Shown here in pieces: positions 24,922 through 34,416 of a stretch of DNA of 64,000 bases. The stretch lies in the NCBI RefSeq assembly GCF_003574655.1, contig NZ_QNUM01000004.1, forward strand, positions 62,001-126,000, in the 5' to 3' direction. The DNA is from Cohaesibacter haloalkalitolerans. GTDB lineage: Bacteria > Pseudomonadota > Alphaproteobacteria > Rhizobiales > Cohaesibacteraceae. Position 1 is the stretch's first letter, and the number at the start of each line of letters is the position of its first letter. The position numbers and the translations under genes are program-made. The notes under the pieces were generated by a model. The model saw only the letters and a program-made list of their open reading frames with translations. It was not told the DNA's origin and did no database searches.

Positions 24922-26244
24922 ATGAAATTGCGATATCTGTTACCAGCAGTGCTTCTTGGTGCACTGAGCACGGCGTCCATGTCGGCTCAGGCCGCTGTCA
25001 CCGTTCTGGGCTGGCCGGGCGGACCGGAAGAAACCGCCTTGCGTGCCGCTGCCAAGGCCTACAACGCCCTGCCGGACGTCGCCGCAGAAAACAAGGTCGA
25101 ACTGCTGTTCTTCAGTCGCGACGGCTTCTATGACAAGCTGGCCGCCGATCTTGCCGCCAACACCGATGCCTTTGATGTCAACCTGATTGCCACCTACTCG
25201 ATTGGCCGGTATGCCCCCTTCATGGAACCGGTAGACCTGGGCGCTGGTGCAAAGGACGTCTTCGGCGACGCCGTCCTCAGCACCATGCAGTATGAAGGCA
25301 AGCAGTTTGGCGTTCCCACCGATCTGTCGCTACATTTCATGTATTACCGCAGCGACCTGATCGATGCCCTGTTGTCCGATGACGCAGCCAAGGCCCGCTA
25401 TTCCGAAATCGCCGAGAAATATCTCGGCAAGGCAATGCAGCCCAAGAAGCCGGAAGACTGGAGCTGGAACGACTGGGCAGCCACGGCACTCTATTTCACC
25501 AAGGCCGTCAACAGCGACAGCCCGACCCGCTACGGCACCGTGCTGCAGATGAAGAACCTGCTGTTCAACATGATGGTCTTCCAGTCCCTGCCACGTGCCT
25601 ATGGCGCTGACTGGATGGATGCCGATGGCAACATCACCGTCGATTCCGACGCCTACAAGACCGGCCTTGAACTCTATCGCAAGCTGCTGGATGCCGGTGC
25701 AACACCGAAGGATTCCCTGTCCTACGAATATCCGGAAGCCAACGCCGCCTTCGGCTCTGGCCAGGTAGCCACCATGCTGCAGTGGAACGCCGCCGCTGGC
25801 GATCTGCTCAGCACCGAGAAAAACCCGGTTGTGGCCAGCGTCACCAAGACCATGGCCCCTCCGTCCGGTCCGGAAGGCCGCTTTACCCATGTGCATGGTC
25901 TGGGCCTTGGCATCAACAAGTCCGGCAAGAACAAGGAAGGCGCCCAGAAATTCCTGCAATGGCTGGCAACAGCCGACGCCATGGAAATCTACGCCAAGGC
26001 TGGCGGCGCTCCGGGTCTGACCGGCCCCGCGCTCGATGCTGTAGCCGCAGAGCGCCCGGATCTGGTACCATTGGGCAGCTACGCCTCCCAGTATGGCTAT
26101 GTGATGCGCGGTGCAACCTCTGCATCGGCCCTCTCGGTCTATGAACTGCAGGCCAAGGCCTTCACCGGCTATTGGGGCGACGTCAAGAGCCTCGACGACG
26201 CACTGGCCGAAGCCAAGTCCGGCATGGCCGAGCTGTTGAAATAA
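24922..26244 (+). CDS. Sugar ABC transporter substrate-binding protein
   Basis: 440-residue periplasmic solute-binding protein of family 1. A signal peptide (about 1-25, ending SAQAAV) precedes the mature lobe with LGWPGGPEETALRAAAKAYN. It delivers the operon's substrate, presumably an amino sugar or short oligosaccharide, to the two permeases. A strong SD (AGAGGAG) precedes the ATG. A long hairpin (26258-26294) separates it from the permease genes, as is common where the binding protein is made in excess. Confidence 0.9.
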   Translation: MKLRYLLPAVLLGALSTASMSAQAAVTVLGWPGGPEETALRAAAKAYNALPDVAAENKVELLFFSRDGFYDKLAADLAANTDAFDVNLIATYSIGRYAPFMEPVDLGAGAKDVFGDAVLSTMQYEGKQFGVPTDLSLHFMYYRSDLIDALLSDDAAKARYSEIAEKYLGKAMQPKKPEDWSWNDWAATALYFTKAVNSDSPTRYGTVLQMKNLLFNMMVFQSLPRAYGADWMDADGNITVDSDAYKTGLELYRKLLDAGATPKDSLSYEYPEANAAFGSGQVATMLQWNAAAGDLLSTEKNPVVASVTKTMAPPSGPEGRFTHVHGLGLGINKSGKNKEGAQKFLQWLATADAMEIYAKAGGAPGLTGPALDAVAAERPDLVPLGSYASQYGYVMRGATSASALSVYELQAKAFTGYWGDVKSLDDALAEAKSGMAELLK

Positions 26245-26257
26245 TCATCAAGATCGA

Positions 26258-26294
26258 CCGGAGTACGCCCTCTCCTTCCCGGGGTGCACTCCGG
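26258..26294 (+). terminator. Intra-operon stem-loop after the binding-protein gene
   Basis: CCGGAGT pairs with ACTCCGG, with additional GCCC/GGGT pairing inside. No T-run, so it is more likely an mRNA-stabilising or attenuating hairpin than a full terminator. Confidence 0.55.
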
Positions 26295-26319
26295 CCTTCC
26301 ACTGACGAGGAAATGCATA

Positions 26320-27189
26320 GTGGCCAATGAAAGTCTCAAGGAAAACCGGATCCTTGCAACGCCGGTCGTCGTTTTTCTGTTGGCGATGCTGGGGTTTCCT
26401 GCGGTCCTTGACCTGATCTATTCCGTATCGACCGTCAGCTTCGAGAATTTGCGCGACCCGACCATCTCCGGCTTCGGCAACTATCGCGAGGTGCTCGGCG
26501 ATCCCTATTTCTGGAGCGCGGTCAGCTTTTCCACCCGCTTCGGCCTACTGACCGCAGCACTCGAAACGGCACTTGGCCTGTTCCTTGCCGTTTTCCTCGC
26601 CCCGCTGATCCATAGACGCTTCTGGCTGATGGCCATCTTCATGATGCCGATGATCATCGCTCCCTCCATGATGGGCCTGATGTATCGTCTGGTGCTGCAT
26701 GAATTCGTCGGCCCATTGCCCTACTATTTGTTTGAATTCTTTGGCGAGAGCCCGGCTTTCCTGAGCCCGCAGCTGGCCTTCAGGACGCTGGTTGTCATCG
26801 AGACACTACAGTGGACACCCTTCACCTTGTTGCTGTTCTATACAGCCTATTCCTCCATCCCCAACGACATCCGGGAAGCGGCCAAGGTGGACGGCACCCG
26901 TGGCCTGAGGCTGTTCACCCACATCGAGCTGCCCGCCCTTCTGCCAACCCTAGTGGTGGCCTTCGGCATCCGCTTCATCGACGGCTTTCGGGTGTTCGAC
27001 AATATCTACGTCCTCATCGGATCCGGCGCCGGTGGCTCCAGCACGTCCCTGTCGATCTATATCTACACCGCCTTCTTCAAATCCGCTGATATCGGCAAGG
27101 CGCTGGCAGCTTCGGTGCTGCTGTTCGTTGTCGCCTTCGGCCTGCTCTGGCTGGTCGGCTGGTTGCTGAAAAAGAGGAGACCGGCCTGA
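26320..27189 (+). CDS. Sugar ABC transporter permease (MalF/UgpA-like)
   Basis: 289-residue inner-membrane permease with about six transmembrane segments, beginning TPVVVFLLAMLGFPAVLDLI. The ATPase-contact EAA loop is seen as DIREAAKVDGTRGLRLFTHI (about residue 190). The start is taken as the GTG at 26320 because GAGGA lies at good spacing; the GTG at 26284 falls inside the upstream hairpin. Its stop codon overlaps the start of the second permease (TGATG), showing translational coupling. Confidence 0.9.
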   Translation: MANESLKENRILATPVVVFLLAMLGFPAVLDLIYSVSTVSFENLRDPTISGFGNYREVLGDPYFWSAVSFSTRFGLLTAALETALGLFLAVFLAPLIHRRFWLMAIFMMPMIIAPSMMGLMYRLVLHEFVGPLPYYLFEFFGESPAFLSPQLAFRTLVVIETLQWTPFTLLLFYTAYSSIPNDIREAAKVDGTRGLRLFTHIELPALLPTLVVAFGIRFIDGFRVFDNIYVLIGSGAGGSSTSLSIYIYTAFFKSADIGKALAASVLLFVVAFGLLWLVGWLLKKRRPA

Positions 27190-28013
27190 TGGTCATGAAT
27201 GCAATCCGCTGGCTGGTGTTTGCCGTTGCAGCACTGGTGATGAATTTCCCCGTCATCGCGACAATCGTCACCGCCCTCAAGACCCCGGCTGACGTCATCT
27301 CCAACGCCAGCCTGATCCCGCGGGCCATAACCCTCGACAATTTCGCCGCCGTCTTCACGGTCAGTGAGCGCCTGAACATCTGGAAATATCTCTGGAACTC
27401 GCTGTCGGCTTCGCTGATCGGCACAATCCTGCCGATATTGCTCTGCCTGCCGCTGGCCTATGCCATTGCCCGGCGCGACTTCGGCCGCGACCTGCTTTTG
27501 CCGCTGGTGGTCAACCTGCGCGCCATGCCGCTGATCATCTTCGCGATCCCGCTCTACATGATGTACCAGACCCTTGGCCTGCTCGACACGCGCTTCGGCC
27601 TCGGGCTCATTCTGGCGGTCGTCAACCTGCCGCTGGCGCTGGTGCTGCTGACCAACGCAGTTGCCGAAATTCCGCGCGAACTTGACGAGGCCGCAGGCAT
27701 GGATGGCGCACGCACCGGGCGCATCCTGACAAGGCTGACCCTGCCCTTGATCCGCCCGGCCATCGCCACCACCTTTGTCTTTGGTTTCATCACCGCCTGG
27801 AACGAATTCCTGTTCGGCCTGATGCTCACCACGAGCAAGGCGGTGCCCATGACGGTCGGGGCATCCTTCTTCTTCTCGGCAGGCGGCGGCGGCGTTCAGT
27901 GGGGCGTTGCGGCAGCGGTCATCGTTGTGGCCTCGGCACCCCCTGTCATTCTCGGACTTATCATGTATCGTCAGATCGGCCGGTCGATGTTGGCTGGCGC
28001 TGTGAAAGGATAA
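27189..28013 (+). CDS. Sugar ABC transporter permease (MalG/UgpE-like)
   Basis: 274 residues, about six transmembrane segments, partner of the preceding permease. The EAA motif is ELDEAAGMDGARTGRILTRL (about 175). Segments such as FVFGFITAWNEFLFGLML are characteristic of MalG-type permeases. Starts by overlap with the upstream stop and is followed three bases later by nagB. Confidence 0.92.
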   Translation: MVMNAIRWLVFAVAALVMNFPVIATIVTALKTPADVISNASLIPRAITLDNFAAVFTVSERLNIWKYLWNSLSASLIGTILPILLCLPLAYAIARRDFGRDLLLPLVVNLRAMPLIIFAIPLYMMYQTLGLLDTRFGLGLILAVVNLPLALVLLTNAVAEIPRELDEAAGMDGARTGRILTRLTLPLIRPAIATTFVFGFITAWNEFLFGLMLTTSKAVPMTVGASFFFSAGGGGVQWGVAAAVIVVASAPPVILGLIMYRQIGRSMLAGAVKG

Positions 28014-28016
28014 CCC

Positions 28017-28805
28017 ATGGCAACTATTCTCATTCATGCCGACGCCAAAGCCGCAGAAAACGCCACCGCAAAACGCCTGCTTGACAAGATCGCAACAAAA
28101 CCGGACGCAACGCTGGGGCTGGCCACCGGCGGGACGATGGAACAGGTCTACGCCATTCTGATCGAAAAGGCTCGCGAGCTGAACCTGTCCTTTGCCGGAC
28201 TGAAGAGCTTCAACCTTGATGAGTATATCGGCCTGAGCGCCGATCACCCTCAGTCCTACCGGACCTATATGAACAAGCTGCTGTTCGACCATGTCGACAT
28301 CAAGCCGGAGAACACCCATCTGCCCCGCGGCGATGCCGCCGACCCGGCTGAGGAAGCCCGCCGCTACGAGGCCATGATCACCGAACAGGGTGGCATTGAT
28401 CTGCAATTGCTGGGGATCGGCATCAACGGCCATATCGGCTTCAACGAGCCATCCTCGTCGCTCGGCTCCCGCACTCGGATCAAGAAGCTAGCCATCTCCA
28501 CCATGGAGGCCAACCGCCGCTTCTTCAAACCCGACGAAGCCGTGCCGACCCACGCCCTGACCATGGGCATTGCCACCATCATGCAGGCCCGCAAGGTCAT
28601 TCTGCTGGCAACCGGGGCTGCCAAGGCCGACGCCATTGCCGCCGCGCTCGAAGGCCCTGTCAGCACCGCCTGCCCGGCTTCGGTCCTGCAGTTTCACCCC
28701 GATGTCACCGTCATCATCGACGAGGACGCGGCCTCGAAACTGAAACTGCGCGACTTCTATGAAAGCATCCACCCCGGTGGAGAAGAGGTGTATTTTGTCA
28801 AGTAA
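28017..28805 (+). CDS. nagB: Glucosamine-6-phosphate deaminase
   Basis: Converts glucosamine-6-phosphate to fructose-6-phosphate and ammonia. 262 residues with the family signatures LGLATGGTMEQVY, KSFNLDEYIGLSADHPQSY, LLGIGINGHIGFNEPSS and LATGAAKADAI; the catalytic Asp (LDEY) and His (NGHIGF) are present. The allosteric C-terminus is short, as in non-enteric NagB proteins. The gene lies between the permease and nagA and overlaps nagA by 11 bases. Confidence 0.95.
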   Translation: MATILIHADAKAAENATAKRLLDKIATKPDATLGLATGGTMEQVYAILIEKARELNLSFAGLKSFNLDEYIGLSADHPQSYRTYMNKLLFDHVDIKPENTHLPRGDAADPAEEARRYEAMITEQGGIDLQLLGIGINGHIGFNEPSSSLGSRTRIKKLAISTMEANRRFFKPDEAVPTHALTMGIATIMQARKVILLATGAAKADAIAAALEGPVSTACPASVLQFHPDVTVIIDEDAASKLKLRDFYESIHPGGEEVYFVK

Positions 28806-29976
28806 GCCTGACTTCGTCATCGACGCCGAGCAGCTCTATCCCGGCCATGGAGCGCCCGCTGAACGGGATCGCTCGGTCCTGATCCGTGATGGCCGGATTG
28901 ACGCTGTCGCCGACGTGGGCGCGTTCAGCGGAGTCGCAAGGCACAAGACCGCAATCCTAGCCCCCGGTTTCATCGACATCCAGATCAACGGTGCAGGCGA
29001 CCGCCAGTTCAACGACACCCCGGACGCAGACAGCCTCGCCATCATGGCGAAAGCGGCGGCGCGCGGCGGTGTGGCTCATATCATGCCGACCTTCATCACC
29101 GCCATGGACAAGGCCTATCAAGCAGCCATGACCGCCGTGGGTGAGGCAACCGCCAAGGCTGCTCCCGGTGTGCTCGGCCTGCATCTGGAAGGCCCCTTTC
29201 TGAGCCCGGAGAAACCCGGCATTCATCCGCTTGCGGCCGTGCGCCCGATCGATGAAAGCGACATGGCGCTCCTTGAAGCCAAAGCCTGCTATCCGCGCAT
29301 CATCACATTGGCGCCCGAGGAAACCTCTCCGGACAAGATTGACCGGCTGGCCAAGGCTGGCTGGCGGGTGTTCGTGGGGCACAGCGCCGTCAGCTATGAT
29401 CGCTTGCAGGATCTCAAGGGCCATGGGCTGGCCGGAGCAACCCATCTCTTCAATGCCATGCCGCCCCTGATGGGGCGCGAACCGGGGCCGATCGGCGCCG
29501 TTATAGACGGCACCCTACCCTTTGCCGGCCTCATTGCCGATGGCATGCATGTCCACCCGGCCAACCTGCGCATGGTTTTTGAGCACGTAGGCCCGGACCG
29601 GATCGCACTGGTCACCGACGCGATGCTGACGCTCGGCGGCACCGTGACCGCATTTGATATCGGCGAAAAGCGCGTCTACCTCCGGGACGGACGCCTGTGC
29701 GATGAAACCGGGCGCCTTGGCGGTGCCCATCTGTTCATGGACGAAGCGGTCCGCAACATGATCCGCTTTGCCGACGCGCCCGTTGCGGCGGCACTGGCGA
29801 TGGCAGGCTCCACCCCGGCCAGAGCGCTCGGGATCGACGACGAGCTGGGACGGATCGCGCCGGGCTACAGGGCCAGCCTGACCCTTCTGGACAGCGCCCT
29901 CACCATTTCAGCAACGATCAGCGACGGCATAGTCCTCTTCAAGGCCAACGACAAATACACTGCGAAGGAAAAGTGA
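28795..29976 (+). CDS. nagA: N-acetylglucosamine-6-phosphate deacetylase
   Basis: Removes acetate from GlcNAc-6-phosphate to give glucosamine-6-phosphate. 393 residues of the amidohydrolase fold: APGFIDIQINGAGDRQFND, the metal Glu in GLHLEGPFLSPEKPG, His in FVGHSAVSYD and GATHLFNAMPPLMGREPG, and the catalytic Asp in ALVTDAMLTLGG. The start is a TTG at 28795 with AGAAGAGG upstream, overlapping the nagB stop; an ATG at 28759 in the same frame lies well within nagB and has no SD. The stop overlaps the start of the ATPase gene. Confidence 0.93.
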   Translation: MSSKPDFVIDAEQLYPGHGAPAERDRSVLIRDGRIDAVADVGAFSGVARHKTAILAPGFIDIQINGAGDRQFNDTPDADSLAIMAKAAARGGVAHIMPTFITAMDKAYQAAMTAVGEATAKAAPGVLGLHLEGPFLSPEKPGIHPLAAVRPIDESDMALLEAKACYPRIITLAPEETSPDKIDRLAKAGWRVFVGHSAVSYDRLQDLKGHGLAGATHLFNAMPPLMGREPGPIGAVIDGTLPFAGLIADGMHVHPANLRMVFEHVGPDRIALVTDAMLTLGGTVTAFDIGEKRVYLRDGRLCDETGRLGGAHLFMDEAVRNMIRFADAPVAAALAMAGSTPARALGIDDELGRIAPGYRASLTLLDSALTISATISDGIVLFKANDKYTAKEK

Positions 29977-31046
29977 TGGGTAGCATCCAACTGAAGGACC
30001 TCAGGAAATCCTTTGATGGTCTCGAGATCATCAAGGGCGTCAATCTGGAGATCAAGGATGGCGAATTCATGGTATTTGTCGGCCCGTCAGGCTGTGGCAA
30101 ATCCACCCTGCTGCGCCTGATCGCCGGTCTTGAGGAAGTGACCTCCGGCACCATCATCAGCGACGACCGCGACGTGACGAGATTGCAGCCCTTTGACCGC
30201 CACATGGCCATGGTGTTCCAGTCCTATGCCCTCTACCCGCACATGACGGTCCGGCAAAATATCGAATTCGCCCTCAAGACCATCAAGTTACCCAAAGCCG
30301 AGATCGCGCGGAAGACGGCAGAGGCGGCACGCATCCTCAAGCTGGAACCCTATCTTGACCGCAAGCCCGCAGCTCTGTCCGGTGGCCAGCGCCAGCGGGT
30401 GGCAATCGGTCGGGCCATTGTGCGCGAGCCATCCGCCTTTCTGTTCGACGAACCGCTCTCCAACCTTGATGCTGCTCTGCGCACCGAGACCCGCATTGAG
30501 ATCGCCCGCCTGCATGAGACCCTGTCCGGCACCATCATCTATGTAACCCATGATCAGGTCGAAGCCATGACACTGGCTGACCGCATCGCCGTGCTGTCCG
30601 ATGGCCAGTTGATGCAATGCGATACGCCACAAATGCTGTACGAGCGCCCGGTCAACCGCTTCGTTGCCCAGTTCATTGGCAGCCCCAAGATGAACCTGCT
30701 GCCAGCCAGCGGCGAAGACGGAAAGACCGTCATGCTTGCAGGTGGATCAAAGGCTATCACCGTTGAAGGCGGCTATACGGGCAAGGTTGCCGAACTGGGT
30801 CTGCGGTCCGAGCACCTGAGGCTGGGCAGCTCCATGGATGCTCCCCTTACCGGCACTGTTTCCCACGTTGAATATCTGGGGGCCGATGCCAGCATCTTCG
30901 TGACACTGACAAGCGGCGAGGCCCTCAACCTGCGCGGCGTTGGCCGCGAACTGCCTGAGGTCGGCGCTGAGGTCGGGCTGCTGTTCGAGCCATCCGACAT
31001 CCATCTGTTCGATGCCGACGGGCTGGCTCTACGCGAGTATGCCTGA
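29976..31046 (+). CDS. Sugar ABC transporter ATP-binding protein (UgpC/MalK-like)
   Basis: 356 residues. Walker A GPSGCGKST (about 36-44), signature LSGGQRQRVAIGRAI (about 132), Walker B FLFDEPLSNLDAALR and switch His in YVTHDQVEAMTLAD, followed by a C-terminal TOBE/OB-like regulatory domain (about 240-356). It energises the two permeases of this operon. ATG 29976 overlaps the nagA stop. The placement of the ATPase gene last, after the catabolic genes, confirms that transport and catabolism form one transcription unit. Confidence 0.95.
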   Translation: MGSIQLKDLRKSFDGLEIIKGVNLEIKDGEFMVFVGPSGCGKSTLLRLIAGLEEVTSGTIISDDRDVTRLQPFDRHMAMVFQSYALYPHMTVRQNIEFALKTIKLPKAEIARKTAEAARILKLEPYLDRKPAALSGGQRQRVAIGRAIVREPSAFLFDEPLSNLDAALRTETRIEIARLHETLSGTIIYVTHDQVEAMTLADRIAVLSDGQLMQCDTPQMLYERPVNRFVAQFIGSPKMNLLPASGEDGKTVMLAGGSKAITVEGGYTGKVAELGLRSEHLRLGSSMDAPLTGTVSHVEYLGADASIFVTLTSGEALNLRGVGRELPEVGAEVGLLFEPSDIHLFDADGLALREYA

Positions 31047-31112
31047 GGGACTTTCCCCTTGCCGCCAAGGTTCAAACTGGCAACAATAGCAGACGGGCCT
31101 TCCTGATAAAAA

Positions 31113-31140
31113 CATGCCCGCGCCTTGCGGCGTGGGCATG
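31113..31140. terminator. Terminator between the amino-sugar operon and the aldolase operon
   Basis: Twelve-base stem CATGCCCGCGCC / GGCGTGGGCATG with one G-T pair and a TTGC loop; convergent genes on either side. No long T-run. Confidence 0.65.
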
Positions 31141-31223
31141 CTGCATGATCCAAAGTGGCAACGCAGCGGGGTTTTTGCCTCCTCCGCCGTGTCACAACCT
31201 CGGACCGGGGGGAAGGGCGAGGA

Positions 31224-31988
31224 TCAACCCACCTCTTTTTTCATCGACTCATTGGCGGCTTTGGCTGCTTCCATGAACAGACCGATATCGCCCGGGCCAG
31301 CAAGGAAGTTGTGGCCGCGGTCCTTCAGCTCGCCAAAGCTCCAGCGAGGCCGTTTGACGGTGCCCATATATTTGCCCGCAGCCTTGATCTTTTCCTCGGC
31401 TTCGGCAGCCAGAGCCTCGGCGGCGTCTTCACCCAGCTGTTCCAGAAGGCCAATGGTACCGGCAAGGTCATTGGGGCCGATAAACAGCATTTCGATGCCA
31501 TCAACCTGGGCAATCGCGTCGATATTCGGCAGGGCATCCTTGTGCTCGATCTGGCCGATGACAAAGACTTCCTCGTCGGAGGTCTTCAGATAGTCGGTCT
31601 TGGCACCATAGTGGGAAGCGCGACCACAGGGAGCGGCATAGCCACGGGTTCCTGTCGGGGGATAGTGGGTCGCAGCAGCTGCCGCTTCTGCCGATTCCTT
31701 GTCGCAGATCATCGGGATCATCAGGGACTTGATGCCGAGTTCAAGAATGCGTTTCAGATAGACCTGATCATTCCATGGCACCCGCACGACCGCATGGCCA
31801 CCAGCAGCCTCGACAGCACGGACCATGTTGACCGTGGCCTCCAGATCAGCCGGGCCATGCTCGTTGTCTATCAGAACACAGTCCCAACCGGCCCAGACAG
31901 CGGCTTCGGCAAGGGCCGGTGACGCCAGTTCCAACCAGATACAGCGAACACAACGCCCACTTTTGAGTTGTTCACGCAACCAGTTCAT
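31224..31988 (-). CDS. HpcH/HpaI-family class II aldolase
   Basis: 254 residues of the 2-oxo-acid aldolase family (metal-dependent, pyruvate or related enolate as nucleophile). Visible motifs: VLIDNEHGPAD, HAVVRVPWND, MIPMICDKESAEAA, GYAAPCGRASHYG, IGQIEHKDALPNIDAI and MLFIGPNDLAGTIG. It would cleave a 4-hydroxy-2-oxo acid to an oxo acid plus an aldehyde or ketone. ATG 31988 has AAGAAGG upstream; the longer frame to 32135 overlaps the upstream gene without conservation. Last gene of the dhaK-dhaL-tct operon, so its product may feed the kinase. Confidence 0.9.
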   Translation of the reverse strand: MNWLREQLKSGRCVRCIWLELASPALAEAAVWAGWDCVLIDNEHGPADLEATVNMVRAVEAAGGHAVVRVPWNDQVYLKRILELGIKSLMIPMICDKESAEAAAAATHYPPTGTRGYAAPCGRASHYGAKTDYLKTSDEEVFVIGQIEHKDALPNIDAIAQVDGIEMLFIGPNDLAGTIGLLEQLGEDAAEALAAEAEEKIKAAGKYMGTVKRPRWSFGELKDRGHNFLAGPGDIGLFMEAAKAANESMKKEVG

Positions 31989-32055
31989 TTTGCACCTTCT
32001 TTCAGTTGCAGGCACGCGGTTTCTTGGCTCTCGACCCGTGCCAGAAGACTTGGAT

Positions 32056-33612
32056 TTAAAACGCACCCTCTTCGGATTTCGTCGCCTTGGTTTTCCCGGA
32101 CTGCGGCTCTCCACCGGCCCGCTTGCCACCGGCAACCATCTCGCGGACTGCCCGGATGATGAGCAGAGCCCAGATGATCACGGTGACGATGCCGAGCACC
32201 AGCGAATAGCTGCGATCAAAGAATGTCAGGAAGTTGCCCTGCGCCTTGATGATCGAGACCATGAAATTGTCTTCGATGATCTTGCCCAGCACGATGCCCA
32301 GAATGGCGGGTGCCAGCGGGATTTCCACCTTCGCCATCAGATAGCCCATCAGCCCGAGCACCAGCACGATCCAGATGGCCGTGACAGAGCCGGAAATGGC
32401 ATAGGCACCGACCAGAGAGAACAGCAGGATGACCGGCGCCATCACCGCACGGGGAACCTTCAGGATGTAGGTCGAGCAGAAGATGGCAAGCATCCCCACG
32501 GGAACCATCATGATGTTGGCCACCAGAAACGAGCCGAACAGCGCCGAGGTCAGCTCCGGCTGATCGATGAAGATCCGCGGTCCCGGCGTCATGCCCTTCA
32601 GCAGCAACACGCCAATCGCAATAGCGGTAACGGAGTCTCCGGGAATACCGAACACCAGTGCAGGCGTCCATGCGCCACTGATCGCGGCATTGTTGGCCGA
32701 CCCTCCTGCGGCAATGCCGTCCATGCTCCCCTTGCCGAAATCGTCCGGCTTCTTGGACATGCGCCGTGCCAGCGCATAGCAGATCCACGCGGCGATGTCG
32801 GCACCGGCCCCCGGCAGAGCGCCGACCACAGTACCGATCAGCGAAGACCGCAAGACGGTCACACCGAACCGGCGAATAGCGCTCATCGCCCCTTTCAAGG
32901 CAGAGAAAAACGGTTCGGTGATGGTCTGCAGCTGCGTCTCGTTCTTCTTCAACGTCTGAACCGTGCGCAGCACTTCGGAAAAGGCAAAGATACCGATCAT
33001 CGCAGGAATGAAGGTGATCCCGTCCATCAAGTCGTCAACCCCGAAGGTATAGCGGGGATAGCCGACGGCCACGTCGATGCCGACACAGGCGATCGCCAGA
33101 CCGATGAACAGGCTGGCAAAACTCTTGGGAACAGACCCGCCACCCACGAACACCGCACAGCTGAGCCCCAGACAGGCCAGCCAGAAGGTCTCGTAGCTTG
33201 AAAAGCTGATGGCAATATGGGCGAGTTGCGGAGCCACCAACATCAGGATGATCACCCCGATCACCCCGCCGATGGCAGCGGTCAGAAGGGAAATCAGCAA
33301 GGCGGTGCGCGGCTTGCCATTCTGGGAAATGGTGTGGGCATCATCCACATAGGCCGCCGAGGCTGGCGTACCGGGAATGCGCAGCAGTGTGCCAGAGATA
33401 TCACCGGCGAAAATGGCCGTCGTCGTCGTCGCAACAATGGCGCTGATCGCCGGAATGGGATCGAGGAAGAAGGTGAATGGAACCAGCAGGGCAACAGCCA
33501 TTGTCGCCGTCAACCCGGGAACCGCACCGATGAAACAGCCATAGATCGTCGTCAGGACAATGATCAGCAGATTTTCCGGCGCCAGCACCGTCATAAGAAC
33601 ATCTGTCAACAT
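32056..33612 (-). CDS. tctA: Tripartite tricarboxylate-type transporter, large membrane subunit (TctA)
   Basis: 518 residues, about 12 transmembrane segments. The conserved TctA opening YGCFIGAVPGLTATMAVALL and later GALPGAGADIAAWICYALAR and FGIPGDSVTAIAIGVLLLKG are present. With TctB and the periplasmic TctC it forms a secondary, cation-coupled uptake system; substrates of the family include citrate, other carboxylates and sugar acids. The ATG at 33612 is supported by GAGG, directly downstream of tctB (7-base gap). The C-terminal tail is basic and charged. Confidence 0.93.
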   Translation of the reverse strand: MLTDVLMTVLAPENLLIIVLTTIYGCFIGAVPGLTATMAVALLVPFTFFLDPIPAISAIVATTTTAIFAGDISGTLLRIPGTPASAAYVDDAHTISQNGKPRTALLISLLTAAIGGVIGVIILMLVAPQLAHIAISFSSYETFWLACLGLSCAVFVGGGSVPKSFASLFIGLAIACVGIDVAVGYPRYTFGVDDLMDGITFIPAMIGIFAFSEVLRTVQTLKKNETQLQTITEPFFSALKGAMSAIRRFGVTVLRSSLIGTVVGALPGAGADIAAWICYALARRMSKKPDDFGKGSMDGIAAGGSANNAAISGAWTPALVFGIPGDSVTAIAIGVLLLKGMTPGPRIFIDQPELTSALFGSFLVANIMMVPVGMLAIFCSTYILKVPRAVMAPVILLFSLVGAYAISGSVTAIWIVLVLGLMGYLMAKVEIPLAPAILGIVLGKIIEDNFMVSIIKAQGNFLTFFDRSYSLVLGIVTVIIWALLIIRAVREMVAGGKRAGGEPQSGKTKATKSEEGAF

Positions 33613-33619
33613 GAGGACC

Positions 33620-34159
33620 TCACCACGCAATCGGTTCGAGCAGGCCCCACGGCAGCGGAACATGCAGGAATGAATAGAACAGGAAATGGACGAGCATCGT
33701 AACGCCAACCGCCAGCAGCACCGATTTCCACCAGTTGACGCCATAGAGCATCAGCAGGCAGGCCATCAGCGGAAAGGCCAGCAGATGAAACCCGACGGTG
33801 TCGAGGAAGGCGGCAAACAGGATCACACCAAGGATGAGAGCAATGGAATTGATCCATGCCTTGCCCGATAGCTGCGGCTTGAGGCTCGCTTCTGACTGGC
33901 CGCTCCCAATACCCTTCCCTGACCCGAAACCTGTCCCATTCTCTGTCTCTGGGTAGGTCTCTCCGGCCCGCACGTAGGACATGATGCCGGTGAACAGCAC
34001 CAGAAGCCCACAGATGGCCAGCCCCGAGCCGGCAATCGTCGGGAACAGTCCCGGGCCGAACTTCATGCCGCCAAGCGTCGGAAAGCTTTGCGCTTGCCAG
34101 GCGACCCAGACCCCAGAAACCGACAGGATCACGCCTGTCAAAATATCCTTGCTAAACAT
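33620..34159 (-). CDS. tctB: Tripartite tricarboxylate-type transporter, small membrane subunit (TctB)
   Basis: 179 residues with four hydrophobic segments, starting SKDILTGVILSVSGVWVAWQ. Between the second and third segments lies an unusually long Gly/Ser-rich hydrophilic loop (about 65-100). The family is poorly conserved; placement between tctA and tctC is the main support. A gap of about 257 bases with small CCGGG hairpins (around 34294-34307) separates it from tctC, compatible with higher expression of the binding protein. Confidence 0.85.
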   Translation of the reverse strand: MFSKDILTGVILSVSGVWVAWQAQSFPTLGGMKFGPGLFPTIAGSGLAICGLLVLFTGIMSYVRAGETYPETENGTGFGSGKGIGSGQSEASLKPQLSGKAWINSIALILGVILFAAFLDTVGFHLLAFPLMACLLMLYGVNWWKSVLLAVGVTMLVHFLFYSFLHVPLPWGLLEPIAW

Positions 34160-34416
34160 GAGGTAACTCGCATTTTGAGACCTCCCGCTCTCCGGCGCGA
34201 AGTCATCAGAAACGAAGCGTAGATGCGAAAGGGCGTTGTTTCCAGTCTGCCGAAAGGCTCATCGACAACAGCACCAGGGCACCCAGCAAACAACCGGGAA
34301 CACCCGGACAAAACCCGGCTATGAGTACGCTCTTCCGCTTCCTGACTGACGCACAGCGAACGGTTCCAAAGAAAGACCCGATCCGCTGCGCGCCCGATTT
34401 GAAGGATCAGCCAAGA

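Noticed and set aside
27063-28433. 456-residue minus-strand frame over permease and nagB
   Set aside because: Its His/Gln/Asp-rich composition is an artefact of reading GC-rich membrane-protein genes backwards.
31825-33201. 458-residue plus-strand frame over tctA
   Set aside because: Antisense to tctA, whose transmembrane pattern and motifs are unambiguous.
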